From: Microbacterium sp. SLBN-146 | GTDB lineage: Bacteria; Actinomycetota; Actinomycetes; Actinomycetales; Microbacteriaceae | Direction: 5' to 3' | Length of the DNA: 64,000 nucleotides | Assembly: GCF_006715145.1 (NCBI RefSeq) | Contig: NZ_VFMR01000001.1 | Span: forward strand, 2,046,001-2,110,000 | Shown: piece by piece, positions 9,135-17,851 of the stretch | How the letters are laid out: each line of letters begins with the position of its first letter | Position numbering within the stretch: the first letter of the stretch is position 1 | Position numbers and translations under genes: made by a program | The notes under the pieces: model-generated | Databases searched by the model: none | What the model saw: only the letters and a program-made list of their open reading frames with translations | Told to the model about the DNA's origin: nothing

Positions 9135-9238
9135 ACCAGGCCGGAGGCGTTATGTCTACGGATATTGAGTCAGTGCGCGTTGAGTCTATGGTTGCCTGTC
9201 GGAGGGCCGCGATCGCAGCCCGCAGAGAGGTCTACGTC

Positions 9239-9499
9239 ATGGGAATCGGAAGCGGCATCGCGCTTTTCGTCATCGGAGCCATCCTCGTCTTCGCCGTCAA
9301 CATCGATACGGGCGGCTACGTGGACCTCGACCTGATCGGCTACATCCTGATGGGCGCGGGCGTCGTCGTCTTCCTCATCAGTCTTCTCATGATGCTGCGT
9401 CGTCGGCGGACGGAGTCGGTGGCACGCACCTCCGTCGACCCTGCAACGGGGGAGCGGGTCACGCGTCGCAGCGTCCGTGACGATGACCCGATCGCCTGA
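9239..9499 (+). CDS. DUF6458 small membrane protein
   Basis: An 86-residue protein starting at ATG 9239, with GAGAGG 8 bases upstream. Two helices cover residues ~5-25 and ~32-54 (MGIGSGIALFVIGAILVFAV; LIGYILMGAGVVVFLISLLM), followed by a basic, polar tail. It matches DUF6458, common in actinobacteria and of unknown function. The end overlaps the start of the kinase gene, so the two are probably co-translated. Confidence 0.8.
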   Translation: MGIGSGIALFVIGAILVFAVNIDTGGYVDLDLIGYILMGAGVVVFLISLLMMLRRRRTESVARTSVDPATGERVTRRSVRDDDPIA

Positions 9500-10664
9500 C
9501 CCGGCGAAGACCACACCATTCCCCGCAGGGATGCAGGGGACGGTGGTGGGTGACCGCTATCACCTCGACTCGGTGCTGGGCGAGGGAGGCATGGGCGTCG
9601 TCTACCTCGCGAAGGACACGGTGCTCGATCGCTCCGTCGCACTGAAGATCTTCCGTGACGGGATGGAGGACAAGGCCCGGACGGCGTCGGAGTCGCAGCT
9701 TCTCGCGAGCCTCAACCATCCGGCGCTCGTCACCCTTTTCGACGCCCACGTCGCAGAGCATGCGCCGCGCTACTTGGTGATGGAGTACGTGGATGGACCG
9801 ACTCTGCAGTCCGTCCTCACCGCCGGGCCGCTTCCCGCGAGAACGGTGGCGCGCATCGCGCGGGACCTCGCCGAGGCTCTGCACGTCGTCCATCGCGCCG
9901 GCATCGTCCATCGAGACGTCAAGCCGTCGAACGTGCTGCTTCGTCCGTCGTCCGTTCCCGGCGAACAGTTCCACGCGAAGCTCGCCGACTTCGGAATCGC
10001 GTACCTGCTCGACTCGACCCGGCTCACTGTGCCCGGCACGGTCATCGGGACCGCCGCGTATCTGAGCCCCGAGCAGGTGACGGGAGCCTCGCCCGGTCCG
10101 GCATCCGATATCTATTCTCTCGGCCTCGTCCTCATCGAAACCCTCACGGGTCGGCGCGCTTTCGCTCAGGAGAGTGGAACGGAAGCGGCACTCGCTCGCC
10201 TCGCCGGCGACCCCGTCGTTCCCGCGTCGTTGGGCACGGAGTGGGGTGCGGTATTGACGGACATGACCGCCCGGGATCCTGCGCACCGGCCTTCGGCGCT
10301 CGATGTCGTGGTCCGGGTCGCTGAGTTCGGCATCCGTCCCGCGGCTGCTCCTCTCGACGATACGGTCGCGGATCCCGTGCCCGTGCTTCCAGACACCCGC
10401 GATGCCGATCCGTCGACGCTGGTGCTCTCCGACGTCATCGGCTCGCCCTCCGAGTCCGAGTCCGAGCTTCGCGCGGGAAACCGGCGGAGGGCGGTCACCA
10501 GGTGGACGGTCGCGCTGGTCGCCCTGGTCGGTGTGGGTGCCGTCCTCTTCGGGGTGGCCGCACTGCTTCCGGGTGAGGAGCCCGCGCTCCCACCGGCGCT
10601 CCCCGCAGTGGATGAGCCGCTGGGGTCGCATCTGGAACAGCTGATGGATTCGGTGTCGCCATGA
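9483..10664 (+). CDS. Membrane-anchored serine/threonine protein kinase (Hanks type)
   Basis: A 393-residue kinase. The catalytic domain spans ~18-280: P-loop LGEGGMGVVYLA, ATP-binding Lys in VALKIF, catalytic loop HRDVKPSN, DFG, and SPEQ for the APE motif. All key residues are present, so it should be active. A Pro/Asp-rich linker leads to one membrane helix (~338-360) and a short ~30-residue extracytoplasmic tail without PASTA domains. It overlaps DUF6458 at its 5' end and the lipoprotein gene at its 3' end. Starts at GTG 9477 or ATG 9531 are possible. Confidence 0.88.
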   Translation: MTRSPDPAKTTPFPAGMQGTVVGDRYHLDSVLGEGGMGVVYLAKDTVLDRSVALKIFRDGMEDKARTASESQLLASLNHPALVTLFDAHVAEHAPRYLVMEYVDGPTLQSVLTAGPLPARTVARIARDLAEALHVVHRAGIVHRDVKPSNVLLRPSSVPGEQFHAKLADFGIAYLLDSTRLTVPGTVIGTAAYLSPEQVTGASPGPASDIYSLGLVLIETLTGRRAFAQESGTEAALARLAGDPVVPASLGTEWGAVLTDMTARDPAHRPSALDVVVRVAEFGIRPAAAPLDDTVADPVPVLPDTRDADPSTLVLSDVIGSPSESESELRAGNRRRAVTRWTVALVALVGVGAVLFGVAALLPGEEPALPPALPAVDEPLGSHLEQLMDSVSP

Positions 10665-11161
10665 TGCGCGTTCGTCGACTCAGAGCGGCCGCTGTGCTGG
10701 TGGCCGCGTCGCTCACCCTGGTCGGATGTGCGGCCTCGACTCCGGACATCGCCGCTCAGACGGCAGCTCTCCTGCAGACGCGGGTGGTCGCGATCGCGGA
10801 GGACGCGGCTGCAGGAGATCCCGCAGCGGCGCTCGATGATCTCGCAGCGCTCGAATCCGAAACTGCAGCGGCTCTCGCCTCGGGAGAGCTCAGCGCCGAG
10901 CGTGCGGACCTCATCGCGCAGGCGGTCCTTCTCGTGCGTGCGGACCTCGAGAGCAGATCGGCAGAGATCCCCGCGCCCGAGAACTCCGAACCCGCTGCGG
11001 TCGTCGGGCACACCGAGCCCGCGCCGACTCCCGTCGAGAACGCGGGGAATGGCGGACCGGATGAGGGCACGGAGAACAAGGCGCCCAAGGAAGACAAGGG
11101 GCCGAAAGAGGACAAGGGCGACAGTGGCAAAGGTGGAAAGGGAAGAGGGAAAGATGACTGA
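10661..11161 (+). CDS. Predicted lipoprotein with charged C-terminal tail
   Basis: A 166-residue protein with a type II signal peptide (lipobox LVGC). The mature part is a ~75-residue Ala/Glu/Asp-rich helix, then a Pro-rich linker and a low-complexity Lys/Asp/Glu/Gly tail (KAPKEDKGPKEDKGDSGKGG). Its ATG overlaps the kinase stop, so production is tied to the kinase. It may be a surface partner of that kinase. No known domain was recognised. Confidence 0.75.
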   Translation: MMRVRRLRAAAVLVAASLTLVGCAASTPDIAAQTAALLQTRVVAIAEDAAAGDPAAALDDLAALESETAAALASGELSAERADLIAQAVLLVRADLESRSAEIPAPENSEPAAVVGHTEPAPTPVENAGNGGPDEGTENKAPKEDKGPKEDKGDSGKGGKGRGKDD

Positions 11162-11176
11162 ACGGTGGGCTCTCTC

Positions 11177-11983
11177 ATGACCCCGAGCTCGGTTGCATCG
11201 ACGGCGCGTTCCGCGCAGAGCTCCTCGCTCTTCCGGGCGCTCGCTCGCGTCGGCTACGTCGTGCTCGGCATCCTCCACGTCCTCATCGGGGTCATCGCCA
11301 TCTCTCTCGCGACGGGTGGTGGCGGTCAAGCCGACCAGAGCGGCGCGATGGAGGGCATCCAGCAGTCGCCTCTCGGTGTCATCCTGCTCTGGATCATCGT
11401 GGTCGGACTGTTCGCCCTCGCGGTCTGGCAGATCGTCGAGGCGGTCGTGGAACGCGATCCGGATGCCAAGAAGAAGTGGGCCCATCGGGCGAAGTTCGCC
11501 GGCACGGCCGTGGCGTATCTCGCGATCGCCGGAACGGCCCTCGTGTACGCGCTCGGCGGACAGTCCGAGTCGTCGCAGTCCTCCCAGTCGTTCAGCGCGC
11601 GCCTTCTCTCGGCACCGGCGGGAGTGTTCCTGCTCGTGCTGGTCGGCCTCGTCGTGGCGGCGATCGGAGTGGCGTTCATCGTGCGCGGAGTGATGCAGGC
11701 GTTCACGAAGCACCTCGCGCTCCCCTCCGGTGCGGTCGGGAAGGGCATCGTCGCGTTCGGCGTCGCGGGCTACGTCGCGAAGGGCATCGCCGTAGCGGTG
11801 GCCGGCGTGCTGTTCGTCGTCGCCGCCGTCACGCATGACCCCGAAGTGGCCGGCGGGCTGGATGCCGCGCTGCGCTCTCTCGCCGAGCTCCCGTTCGGCG
11901 CATTCATCCTGTGGGTGGTCGGTGCGGGGCTCATTCTGTACGGACTCTTCTGCTTCGCCCGAGCCCGCTACGCCAAGCTCTGA
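11177..11983 (+). CDS. DUF1206 integral membrane protein
   Basis: A 268-residue membrane protein with six predicted helices in three pairs, each pair starting with an R-x-GY-x-xxG motif (ARVGYVVLGILHVLIG; VAYLAIAGTALVYALGG; AVGKGIVAFGVAGYVAKGIA), the repeat structure of DUF1206. The function is unknown. ATG 11177 was chosen over GTG 11165. It follows the lipoprotein gene by 15 bp and probably belongs to the same unit. Confidence 0.85.
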   Translation: MTPSSVASTARSAQSSSLFRALARVGYVVLGILHVLIGVIAISLATGGGGQADQSGAMEGIQQSPLGVILLWIIVVGLFALAVWQIVEAVVERDPDAKKKWAHRAKFAGTAVAYLAIAGTALVYALGGQSESSQSSQSFSARLLSAPAGVFLLVLVGLVVAAIGVAFIVRGVMQAFTKHLALPSGAVGKGIVAFGVAGYVAKGIAVAVAGVLFVVAAVTHDPEVAGGLDAALRSLAELPFGAFILWVVGAGLILYGLFCFARARYAKL

Positions 11984-12067
11984 CGTCAGTACCCCGGCCT
12001 GGTCAGCGAGACGTCGGCGTCGTCGCGGAGGAGCTGCCGCATCGAGGGTCCTGAGGCCTTCCGACGC

Positions 12068-12083
12068 ATACCCCTAGGGGGTA
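12068..12083. promoter_or_regulatory. CsoR-like copper operator 1
   Basis: TACCCC-TAG-GGGGTA (12069-12083) is a perfect palindrome of the type bound by CsoR copper repressors. It lies 15 bp before the DUF6153 start. A second copy precedes the copper ATPase gene. Confidence 0.7.
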
Positions 12084-12097
12084 AGCTGACCATCAGC

Positions 12098-12538
12098 ATG
12101 ATTCGTAAAGTGCCGCTCGACAGAACACAGCAGTCCTCGCGCTCGCCGCTGTGGTTTATCGCTGCGCTGTTCGCCGGGCTCGTGATCGTCGGACTGCTGA
12201 GTATGCACACGATCGCGACCGCACACGCCGGTGTGCCGGGTCACGCGAGCTCGACGGGTATAACGGCTCCGCATCCTGATCACCTGCACGACTCGTCGTT
12301 GCCGATGGGCGACGACGCCGCCACCGCCTGCGAGAGCTGCAACGAGAACGGCCCCCATCATGCGATGGTCATGGCTTGCGTGCTCGGGCTTCTCGTAACG
12401 CTGCTGTTGGTGCACCGTCCCGCCGCGCTGCTGATCCGCGAGCGCGGACCGAGCGTCCTGATTCAGTTCCTCCATGCGCTCGGAACGCTGTTGCCCCGAC
12501 CTCCTTCGCTCATCGTTCTGTCGATCAGTCGTACGTGA
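12098..12538 (+). CDS. DUF6153 family protein (copper-linked)
   Basis: A 146-residue protein with an N-terminal helix (PLWFIAALFAGLVIVGLLSM), an extracytoplasmic His/Met/Cys-containing loop (HPDHLHDSSLPMGDD, CESCNENGPHHAMVM) and a second helix (ACVLGLLVTLLLVH). This is the arrangement of DUF6153 proteins, found beside copper genes. The loop could bind copper outside the membrane. The CsoR-like palindrome just upstream and the DUF305 and CopB genes downstream support a role in copper handling. Confidence 0.75.
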   Translation: MIRKVPLDRTQQSSRSPLWFIAALFAGLVIVGLLSMHTIATAHAGVPGHASSTGITAPHPDHLHDSSLPMGDDAATACESCNENGPHHAMVMACVLGLLVTLLLVHRPAALLIRERGPSVLIQFLHALGTLLPRPPSLIVLSISRT

Positions 12539-12625
12539 TGTGCGGCACTCCGGCGACCGAGCCGGGTCCCGCTTCGCCCGCAACTCGGGCACATTCGACG
12601 ATCTGATGAAAAGGACACAACTGCA

Positions 12626-13240
12626 ATGAAGAAGTCTCGTACGGCCGCGTTGGCGGCCGCCCCCGTCGCGCTCGTCATCGCGCTCGCCGGGTGCAGTACC
12701 GCCGACGACGGCGGCCCGGGGATGCCGGGAATGAACCACGGAGGCGGCGCGCCGACGTCCTCCTCTGCGCGCGGGCAGGCGGAGTTCAACGTCGCCGACT
12801 CGATGTTCGTGATGATGATGATCCCGCACCATGAGCAGGGGATCGAGATGAGCGACATCATTCTCGGGAAGGCCGATGTGGACGAGAGCATCCTCGATCT
12901 CGCCCAGCAGATCAAGGATGCTCAGGGGCCCGAGATCGAGCTGATGGAAAGTTGGCTTGACGGCTGGGGGATGCCGTCCTCCGGCGGGATGGGTGAGATG
13001 GGCCACGGCGACGGGATGATGTCGGAAGACGACATGGCCGCCCTCGAGGCTGCCGAGGGGACGGAGGCGGCTCGTCTGTTCCTCGAGCAGATGATCGAGC
13101 ACCACGAGGGAGCGATCGAGATGGCGGAGGAGGAACTGGATGACGGGGCGAGCCCCGAGGTCCTCGCCCTCGCTGAGCGGATCGTCACGTCGCAGACCGC
13201 GGAGATCGCGACCATGTCAGAGCTCCTCGCTCAGCTCTGA
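12626..13240 (+). CDS. DUF305 lipoprotein
   Basis: A 204-residue exported lipoprotein (lipobox LAGC, residues ~19-22). The mature part is a DUF305 four-helix domain with two His-rich helix starts, MMMIPHHEQGIEM and MIEHHEGAIEM, and many Met residues (GMPGMNHGG, MGEMGHGDGMM). Proteins of this family are frequent in copper resistance loci and are thought to bind metal at the cell surface. The gene sits between the two CsoR-like operators. Confidence 0.9.
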   Translation: MKKSRTAALAAAPVALVIALAGCSTADDGGPGMPGMNHGGGAPTSSSARGQAEFNVADSMFVMMMIPHHEQGIEMSDIILGKADVDESILDLAQQIKDAQGPEIELMESWLDGWGMPSSGGMGEMGHGDGMMSEDDMAALEAAEGTEAARLFLEQMIEHHEGAIEMAEEELDDGASPEVLALAERIVTSQTAEIATMSELLAQL

Positions 13241-13253
13241 CCATGAGAAGGGA

Positions 13254-13270
13254 ATACCCCCAAGGGGTAT
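13254..13270. promoter_or_regulatory. CsoR-like copper operator 2
   Basis: ATACCCC-CAA-GGGGTAT is a perfect 7-bp inverted repeat with a 3-bp spacer, 46 bp before the copper ATPase start. It has the same core as the palindrome at 12069. Confidence 0.75.
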
Positions 13271-13316
13271 CGGGTTTCGCTTGAAAGCAGCCTCGAACCG
13301 AGCTGGAGGGCAAGCC

Positions 13317-15425
13317 ATGACCGATTCACACGCGGCGCACGACAGCGCGATGCGTCACACCGAGCACGGGGCATCTGCGGCCCACAGAAGCGACCACGGC
13401 GACCACGGCGGGCATTCCGCCCACGGCGCGGATCACGTCGGACAGTTCCGGCGCCTGTTCTGGATCAACCTGCTCCTCGCTATCCCGGTCGTCGGGTTCT
13501 CGAGCATGTTCGCCATGCTGGTCGGCTACTCCCTCCCGGCGGTGACGGGCGCGAATCTGATCGCGCCCGTCCTCGGGACCGTCATGTACTTCTGGGGCGG
13601 GTGGCCCTTCCTCACGGGGGCGATCGGCGAACTGCGGATGCGCAAGCCCGGCATGATGCTGCTCATCGGCCTCGCCATCACGGTCGCGTTCCTCGCGTCG
13701 TGGGGTGCGAGCCTGGGAGTGCTGGACCATGAGCTCGAGTTCTGGTGGGAGCTGGCCCTCCTGATCGTGATCATGCTCCTGGGCCACTGGATCGAGATGA
13801 GGTCGCTTGCCCGGACCACGTCCGCGCTGGACTCGCTTGCGGCCCTTTTGCCTGACGAGGCGGAGAGGGTCGAGGGTGACCAGATCGTGACGGTAGCGCC
13901 TTCCGATCTGCGGGTGGGTGATGTCATCGTGGTCCGACCCGGCGGCAGCGTTCCCGCCGACGGCAGGATCATCGACGGACGCGCCGACATGGACGAGTCG
14001 ATGGTCACCGGTGAGTCCCGCGCCGTGGCTCGAACCATCGGCGACGCGGTCATCGCGGGGACGGTCGCTACGGACTCCGGACTTCGCATCGAGATCACCG
14101 CGACCGGCGCAGAGACGACGCTCGCCGGCATCCAGCGTCTCGTCACCGAAGCACAGAACTCGACGTCGCGCGCCCAGCGGATCGCGGACCGCGCCGCCGG
14201 TTGGCTGTTCTGGTTCGCGCTCGGTGCGGCTGCTCTCACGGCGCTCGTCTGGACGCTGCTCGGAAACCCCGATGCCGCCGTCACACGTACCATCACTGTC
14301 CTCGTCATCGCCTGCCCGCACGCGCTCGGTCTCGCGATCCCGCTCGTCGTCGCGATCGCGACCGAACGGGCTGCCCGTGGCGGCGTGCTCATCAAAGACC
14401 GCCTGGCGCTCGAAAGCATGCGCACCATCGACACGGTGCTGTTCGACAAGACGGGTACCCTCACCAAGGGTGAACCGACCGTCACAGCTGTGGAGCCGGT
14501 AGGCGACCTGAAAGCAGCGGAGGTGCTGTCGCTGGCCGCTGCGGCTGAGGCCGACAGCGAGCACCCGCTGGCGCGGGCGATCCTGCGCGCGGCGGCCGAT
14601 CGGAAACTCTCGATCTTGACCGCGCGCGGCTTCACCTCATCGCCGGCGGTGGGCGTCGGCGCCACCGTGGAGGGTCGCCGGGTCCGGGTCGGCGGGCCGC
14701 GGCTCTTGGAGGAGCTGAGCCTCGACGCTGTTCCTGCTGCGTCGGGGTGGGCGCAAGAAGGCGCAATCATCCTCCACGTCGTACGTGACGGAGTCGTGAT
14801 CGGCGGGCTGAAGCTCGCCGACGAGGTTCGCCCAGAGTCGAGGCAAGCCATCGACGCATTGCATGCCCTCGGCATCCAGGTCGTCATGATCACCGGCGAC
14901 GCGGAAGCGGTCGCGGAAGCGGTAGCTCGCGATATCGGCGTCGATCGTGTCTTCGCCGGCGTGCGACCAGAGGACAAGTCCGCGAAGGTGGCCGAACTGC
15001 AGCAGGAAGGTCACCGTGTTGCGATGGTCGGAGACGGGGTCAACGACGCGCCCGCGCTCGCGCAGGCCGACGTCGGCATCGCGATCGGCGCCGGAACCGA
15101 CGTCGCGATCGCCTCGGCGGGCGTGATCCTCGCCAGCGATGACCCCCGTTCCGTCCTCTCGTTGATCGAGCTCTCTCGAGCCAGCTACCGAAAGATGACG
15201 CAGAACCTCTGGTGGGCGGCCGGATACAACCTGATCTCCGTTCCCCTCGCCGCGGGAGTGCTGGCCCCGCTCGGGTTCGTGCTGCCTATGTCGGTCGGGG
15301 CCATCCTCATGTCCCTGTCGACCGTCATCGTGGCCGTCAATGCGCAGCTGCTGCGGCGCCTCGACCTCCGACCGCAAGCGAGTGGCCCGGGCCTCCAGGT
15401 CGCTGCCGTGGCGCCAACGAACTGA
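13317..15425 (+). CDS. copB: Copper-translocating P1B-type ATPase, CPH class (CopB-like)
   Basis: A 702-residue ion pump. The N-terminus is His-rich (HGDHGGHSAHGADHVG) in place of CxxC metal-binding domains. The membrane metal site is Cys333-Pro-His (ACPHALGLA), the mark of the P1B-3 class that exports Cu(I)/Cu(II). The TGES phosphatase motif, the DKTGTLT phosphorylation site (Asp377), an HP dipeptide in SEHPLARA and GDGVNDAPAL are all present. ATG 13317 was chosen because GGAGGG lies 6 bases upstream. The CsoR-like palindrome just before it predicts induction by copper. No csoR gene is in the window. Confidence 0.92.
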   Translation: MTDSHAAHDSAMRHTEHGASAAHRSDHGDHGGHSAHGADHVGQFRRLFWINLLLAIPVVGFSSMFAMLVGYSLPAVTGANLIAPVLGTVMYFWGGWPFLTGAIGELRMRKPGMMLLIGLAITVAFLASWGASLGVLDHELEFWWELALLIVIMLLGHWIEMRSLARTTSALDSLAALLPDEAERVEGDQIVTVAPSDLRVGDVIVVRPGGSVPADGRIIDGRADMDESMVTGESRAVARTIGDAVIAGTVATDSGLRIEITATGAETTLAGIQRLVTEAQNSTSRAQRIADRAAGWLFWFALGAAALTALVWTLLGNPDAAVTRTITVLVIACPHALGLAIPLVVAIATERAARGGVLIKDRLALESMRTIDTVLFDKTGTLTKGEPTVTAVEPVGDLKAAEVLSLAAAAEADSEHPLARAILRAAADRKLSILTARGFTSSPAVGVGATVEGRRVRVGGPRLLEELSLDAVPAASGWAQEGAIILHVVRDGVVIGGLKLADEVRPESRQAIDALHALGIQVVMITGDAEAVAEAVARDIGVDRVFAGVRPEDKSAKVAELQQEGHRVAMVGDGVNDAPALAQADVGIAIGAGTDVAIASAGVILASDDPRSVLSLIELSRASYRKMTQNLWWAAGYNLISVPLAAGVLAPLGFVLPMSVGAILMSLSTVIVAVNAQLLRRLDLRPQASGPGLQVAAVAPTN

Positions 15426-15472
15426 GTCGCCGCGGCCGGAACCTGTCGCCGCGCATGCGGCGGGACATCATG

Positions 15473-15560
15473 TGGCGGAGGATAGGGGATTCGAACCCCT
15501 GAGAGCTTTCACTCAACACGCTTTCCAAGCGTGCGCCATAGGCCACTAGGCGAATCCTCC
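15473..15560 (-). tRNA. tRNA-Ser (anticodon GGA)
   Basis: An 88-nt type II tRNA read on the minus strand. The acceptor stem is GGAGGAT/ATCCTCC, the anticodon stem-loop is CACGC-TTGGAAA-GCGTG with anticodon GGA, a long variable arm is present, the T-loop is GGTTCGAATCC, and the 3' CCA is encoded. Confidence 0.95.
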
Positions 15561-15586
15561 AGGGTCCCGGAGGACCACGGGCAATC

Positions 15587-17851
15587 CTACCCGACGCGGG
15601 CGCGTGCCCCTGCCGCGTAGACGCTTCCGGGTCGGACGACGAGCGAGCGCGGTGCCAGGACGGCGAGGATCCGGCGCGCGGGCGGTGCGGAATCGCGCAG
15701 CGAGGCACGCACGGCGATCGCGGCATCCGTCACGTCGTCGCCGTGCCAGAACTCCGCCACCCGCGGGGGCGCGTAGCTCGCTCGTTCGATTGCGGCGACG
15801 AGGGTGTCCATGGCATCCGGGGGCACACCGTGCTCGAGCACGAGACGCTCGGCGAAGGCCCGGGGAGACTCGGCCCCGGGAACCGCGATGCCCACGTCGA
15901 TCGCGGCATCCTGCACCGTCGTCCAGGCCGCGGCGGAGTCGCCGGCACGGGATGCCGCAAGAAGCTGACGACGACGGATGACGCGCAGGAGTCCGGGCAG
16001 CGAGAGCAACAGCAGAATCGCCAGCACGACGCCCACGGCCGGGAGCGGGTTGGCGGTGGTGACGGTGCCACCCGCTGCGGCGTCGTCGCGCGGGTCCAGG
16101 AGGTTGGTGCTCGCCGACGGGCTGGGCGACGCGCTCGCCGACGGCTGCGGCGCCGCGTCGTCGCTCTCGGTGACGGGATTCGGGGTGACGGCAGCGGGGG
16201 CGAACGCCGTCGGCGTTCCGAGACCGGCTGTCGGCTCGAACCCGATCCACCCGACACTCTGGAAGTACACCTCGGGCCACGCGTGCAGAAGAGAGCTGGA
16301 GACGGAGTAGACGAGCTGGTCGCCGATGCGTTCCTGCGTCGCGACGCCCGGGAGGTAGCCGACGACGATGCGGGTCGGCATGCCGAGCGTGCGGGCCATC
16401 AGGGCGAAGGCCGAGGCGAAGTGGATGCAGTAGCCCTCTCGCACCTCGAGGAACTCGGCGACCGCCTCGGCACCCGTGCCGTCGAATCCGTCTTCGACCG
16501 GCGCATCGAGCGAATAGCGGAACTCGCCCCCGCGGAACCACCGTTGCATCGCGATGAGCGCGTCGTAGTCGTTCGTCGTCTCGGCCGTGACCTCAGCGGC
16601 GAGCTCCGCGACGATGGACGGAACCTCGGCGGGCAGCGACTTCGCGTCGTCGAAGATGTCCGCGGCATCGGCCTGGGTCGCGCGGATCTGCTCGAGCGTC
16701 GGGCGGGGAACGCTCGCGACGACTTCGTAGCTTTGCCCTTGCGTCGACCCCGACTGCGAGACGACGGTCCGGTTGTAAGGGACCGCCGCCCACCGCCCGT
16801 CGAGGCCGCTCACCTCGACGGCGGGATAGGGGATCGGCGCCCACACCGACGCGAGATCGACGACATCGACGTTCGTCGTCGTGTCGACCATGCGGATGTC
16901 TTCGGCGATCCCCAACGCCCCCAGGCCGAATTCGCTGTCGAGTGGCACCGTGCGGACGCGGTCGGGGAGCCACACGGCACCATCGAAACGCGAGAGGGTC
17001 GTCGCGCGCAGGTAAGGGGCGTCGGTCTGGCTCGAGCGCACGCGAAGGACCTCGACGGGTTCGGGACGCCGCAGGTCGTCGCCGAGCTGAAGGCTCGCGT
17101 CGATCCCCGGACCGCCGCCCGGGCCCGTGCCTGTGCGCGCGAACGGCTGGGGGAGGGCGGGTGTCGCGACGAGGGTCACGACGAGAGCGATCGCCGCGAT
17201 CCCGACGGCGGTCGCGGGAACGCCCGCGGAGCGTTCGGCGGCTCGCGCAGGTGCATCCTCGCGTGAGCGGGTCTCGGCCCGCAGCAGGAACAGGAGCGCA
17301 GCGGCGAGGAGGAGGAACGCCATGACATCGATCCCGCGGGGTACGGCGATGGCGGGGATGAGCGAGACGGCGAGGATTCCGACGGACGCCAGGAGCGGCA
17401 TCCGTGCCGTCAAAACGACGTGGTCGACGACGATCGTCAGGATGCCGAGCGCCGCGACGATGAGGAAGGAGAGAGCCGGGGTGGCTTCGAGAGGCGCCGC
17501 GCCCACTGTGATCTCGTCGAGTGCCGTCTGGAACAGCGCAGGCACTTCGCGGAACGTCTCGAACGACGGCACGACCCACAGGAGCGCCGAGTCGCGGAAG
17601 AACACGAACGTGAGGAAGACGACCCACAGCACCGCTTCGATGAGCGACACCGCGACGGCGGGAAGACCGCGTCGCCGCGCGGCGAAGCCGGCGCCGAGGA
17701 GAATCCCGGCGAGCATGACGGTCCCGAGGAGCCAGGGCCCCGGTCGCACCATCGGGAGGACGGGAAGGAGCGCCGCGAGCAGCGCGCCGAGCACGGCGAG
17801 CGTGACGAGCAGGTCGCCCCTGCGCGTCCCGGTGGGGCGGTCAGATGACAC
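15587..17851 (-). CDS. TgpA-like membrane transglutaminase (DUF3488 + transglutaminase core)
   Basis: A 754-residue protein. About six N-terminal helices (residues 10-225) form the DUF3488/TgpA membrane part. The extracytoplasmic transglutaminase-like core holds Cys475 (REGYCIHFASAFALMART), His in LLHAWPEVYF, and GFEPT after it, the usual Cys-His-Asp layout. A Ser/Pro-rich linker leads to another helix (~600-625) and a cytoplasmic DUF4129-like tail. The GTG start at 17851 overlaps the end of the DUF58 gene, so MoxR, DUF58 and TgpA form one operon. The target protein is unknown. Confidence 0.9.
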   Translation of the reverse strand: MSSDRPTGTRRGDLLVTLAVLGALLAALLPVLPMVRPGPWLLGTVMLAGILLGAGFAARRRGLPAVAVSLIEAVLWVVFLTFVFFRDSALLWVVPSFETFREVPALFQTALDEITVGAAPLEATPALSFLIVAALGILTIVVDHVVLTARMPLLASVGILAVSLIPAIAVPRGIDVMAFLLLAAALLFLLRAETRSREDAPARAAERSAGVPATAVGIAAIALVVTLVATPALPQPFARTGTGPGGGPGIDASLQLGDDLRRPEPVEVLRVRSSQTDAPYLRATTLSRFDGAVWLPDRVRTVPLDSEFGLGALGIAEDIRMVDTTTNVDVVDLASVWAPIPYPAVEVSGLDGRWAAVPYNRTVVSQSGSTQGQSYEVVASVPRPTLEQIRATQADAADIFDDAKSLPAEVPSIVAELAAEVTAETTNDYDALIAMQRWFRGGEFRYSLDAPVEDGFDGTGAEAVAEFLEVREGYCIHFASAFALMARTLGMPTRIVVGYLPGVATQERIGDQLVYSVSSSLLHAWPEVYFQSVGWIGFEPTAGLGTPTAFAPAAVTPNPVTESDDAAPQPSASASPSPSASTNLLDPRDDAAAGGTVTTANPLPAVGVVLAILLLLSLPGLLRVIRRRQLLAASRAGDSAAAWTTVQDAAIDVGIAVPGAESPRAFAERLVLEHGVPPDAMDTLVAAIERASYAPPRVAEFWHGDDVTDAAIAVRASLRDSAPPARRILAVLAPRSLVVRPGSVYAAGARARVG

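Noticed and set aside
15447..15462. CGCCGC-GCAT-GCGGCG hairpin between copB and tRNA-Ser
   Set aside because: Only 6 bp and no T-tract; it could be a weak terminator but chance occurrence is likely at this G+C.
15743..17266. A 507-codon open frame on the plus strand
   Set aside because: Shadow of the TgpA-like gene on the other strand; no domain, low-complexity Arg/Asp/Gly content.
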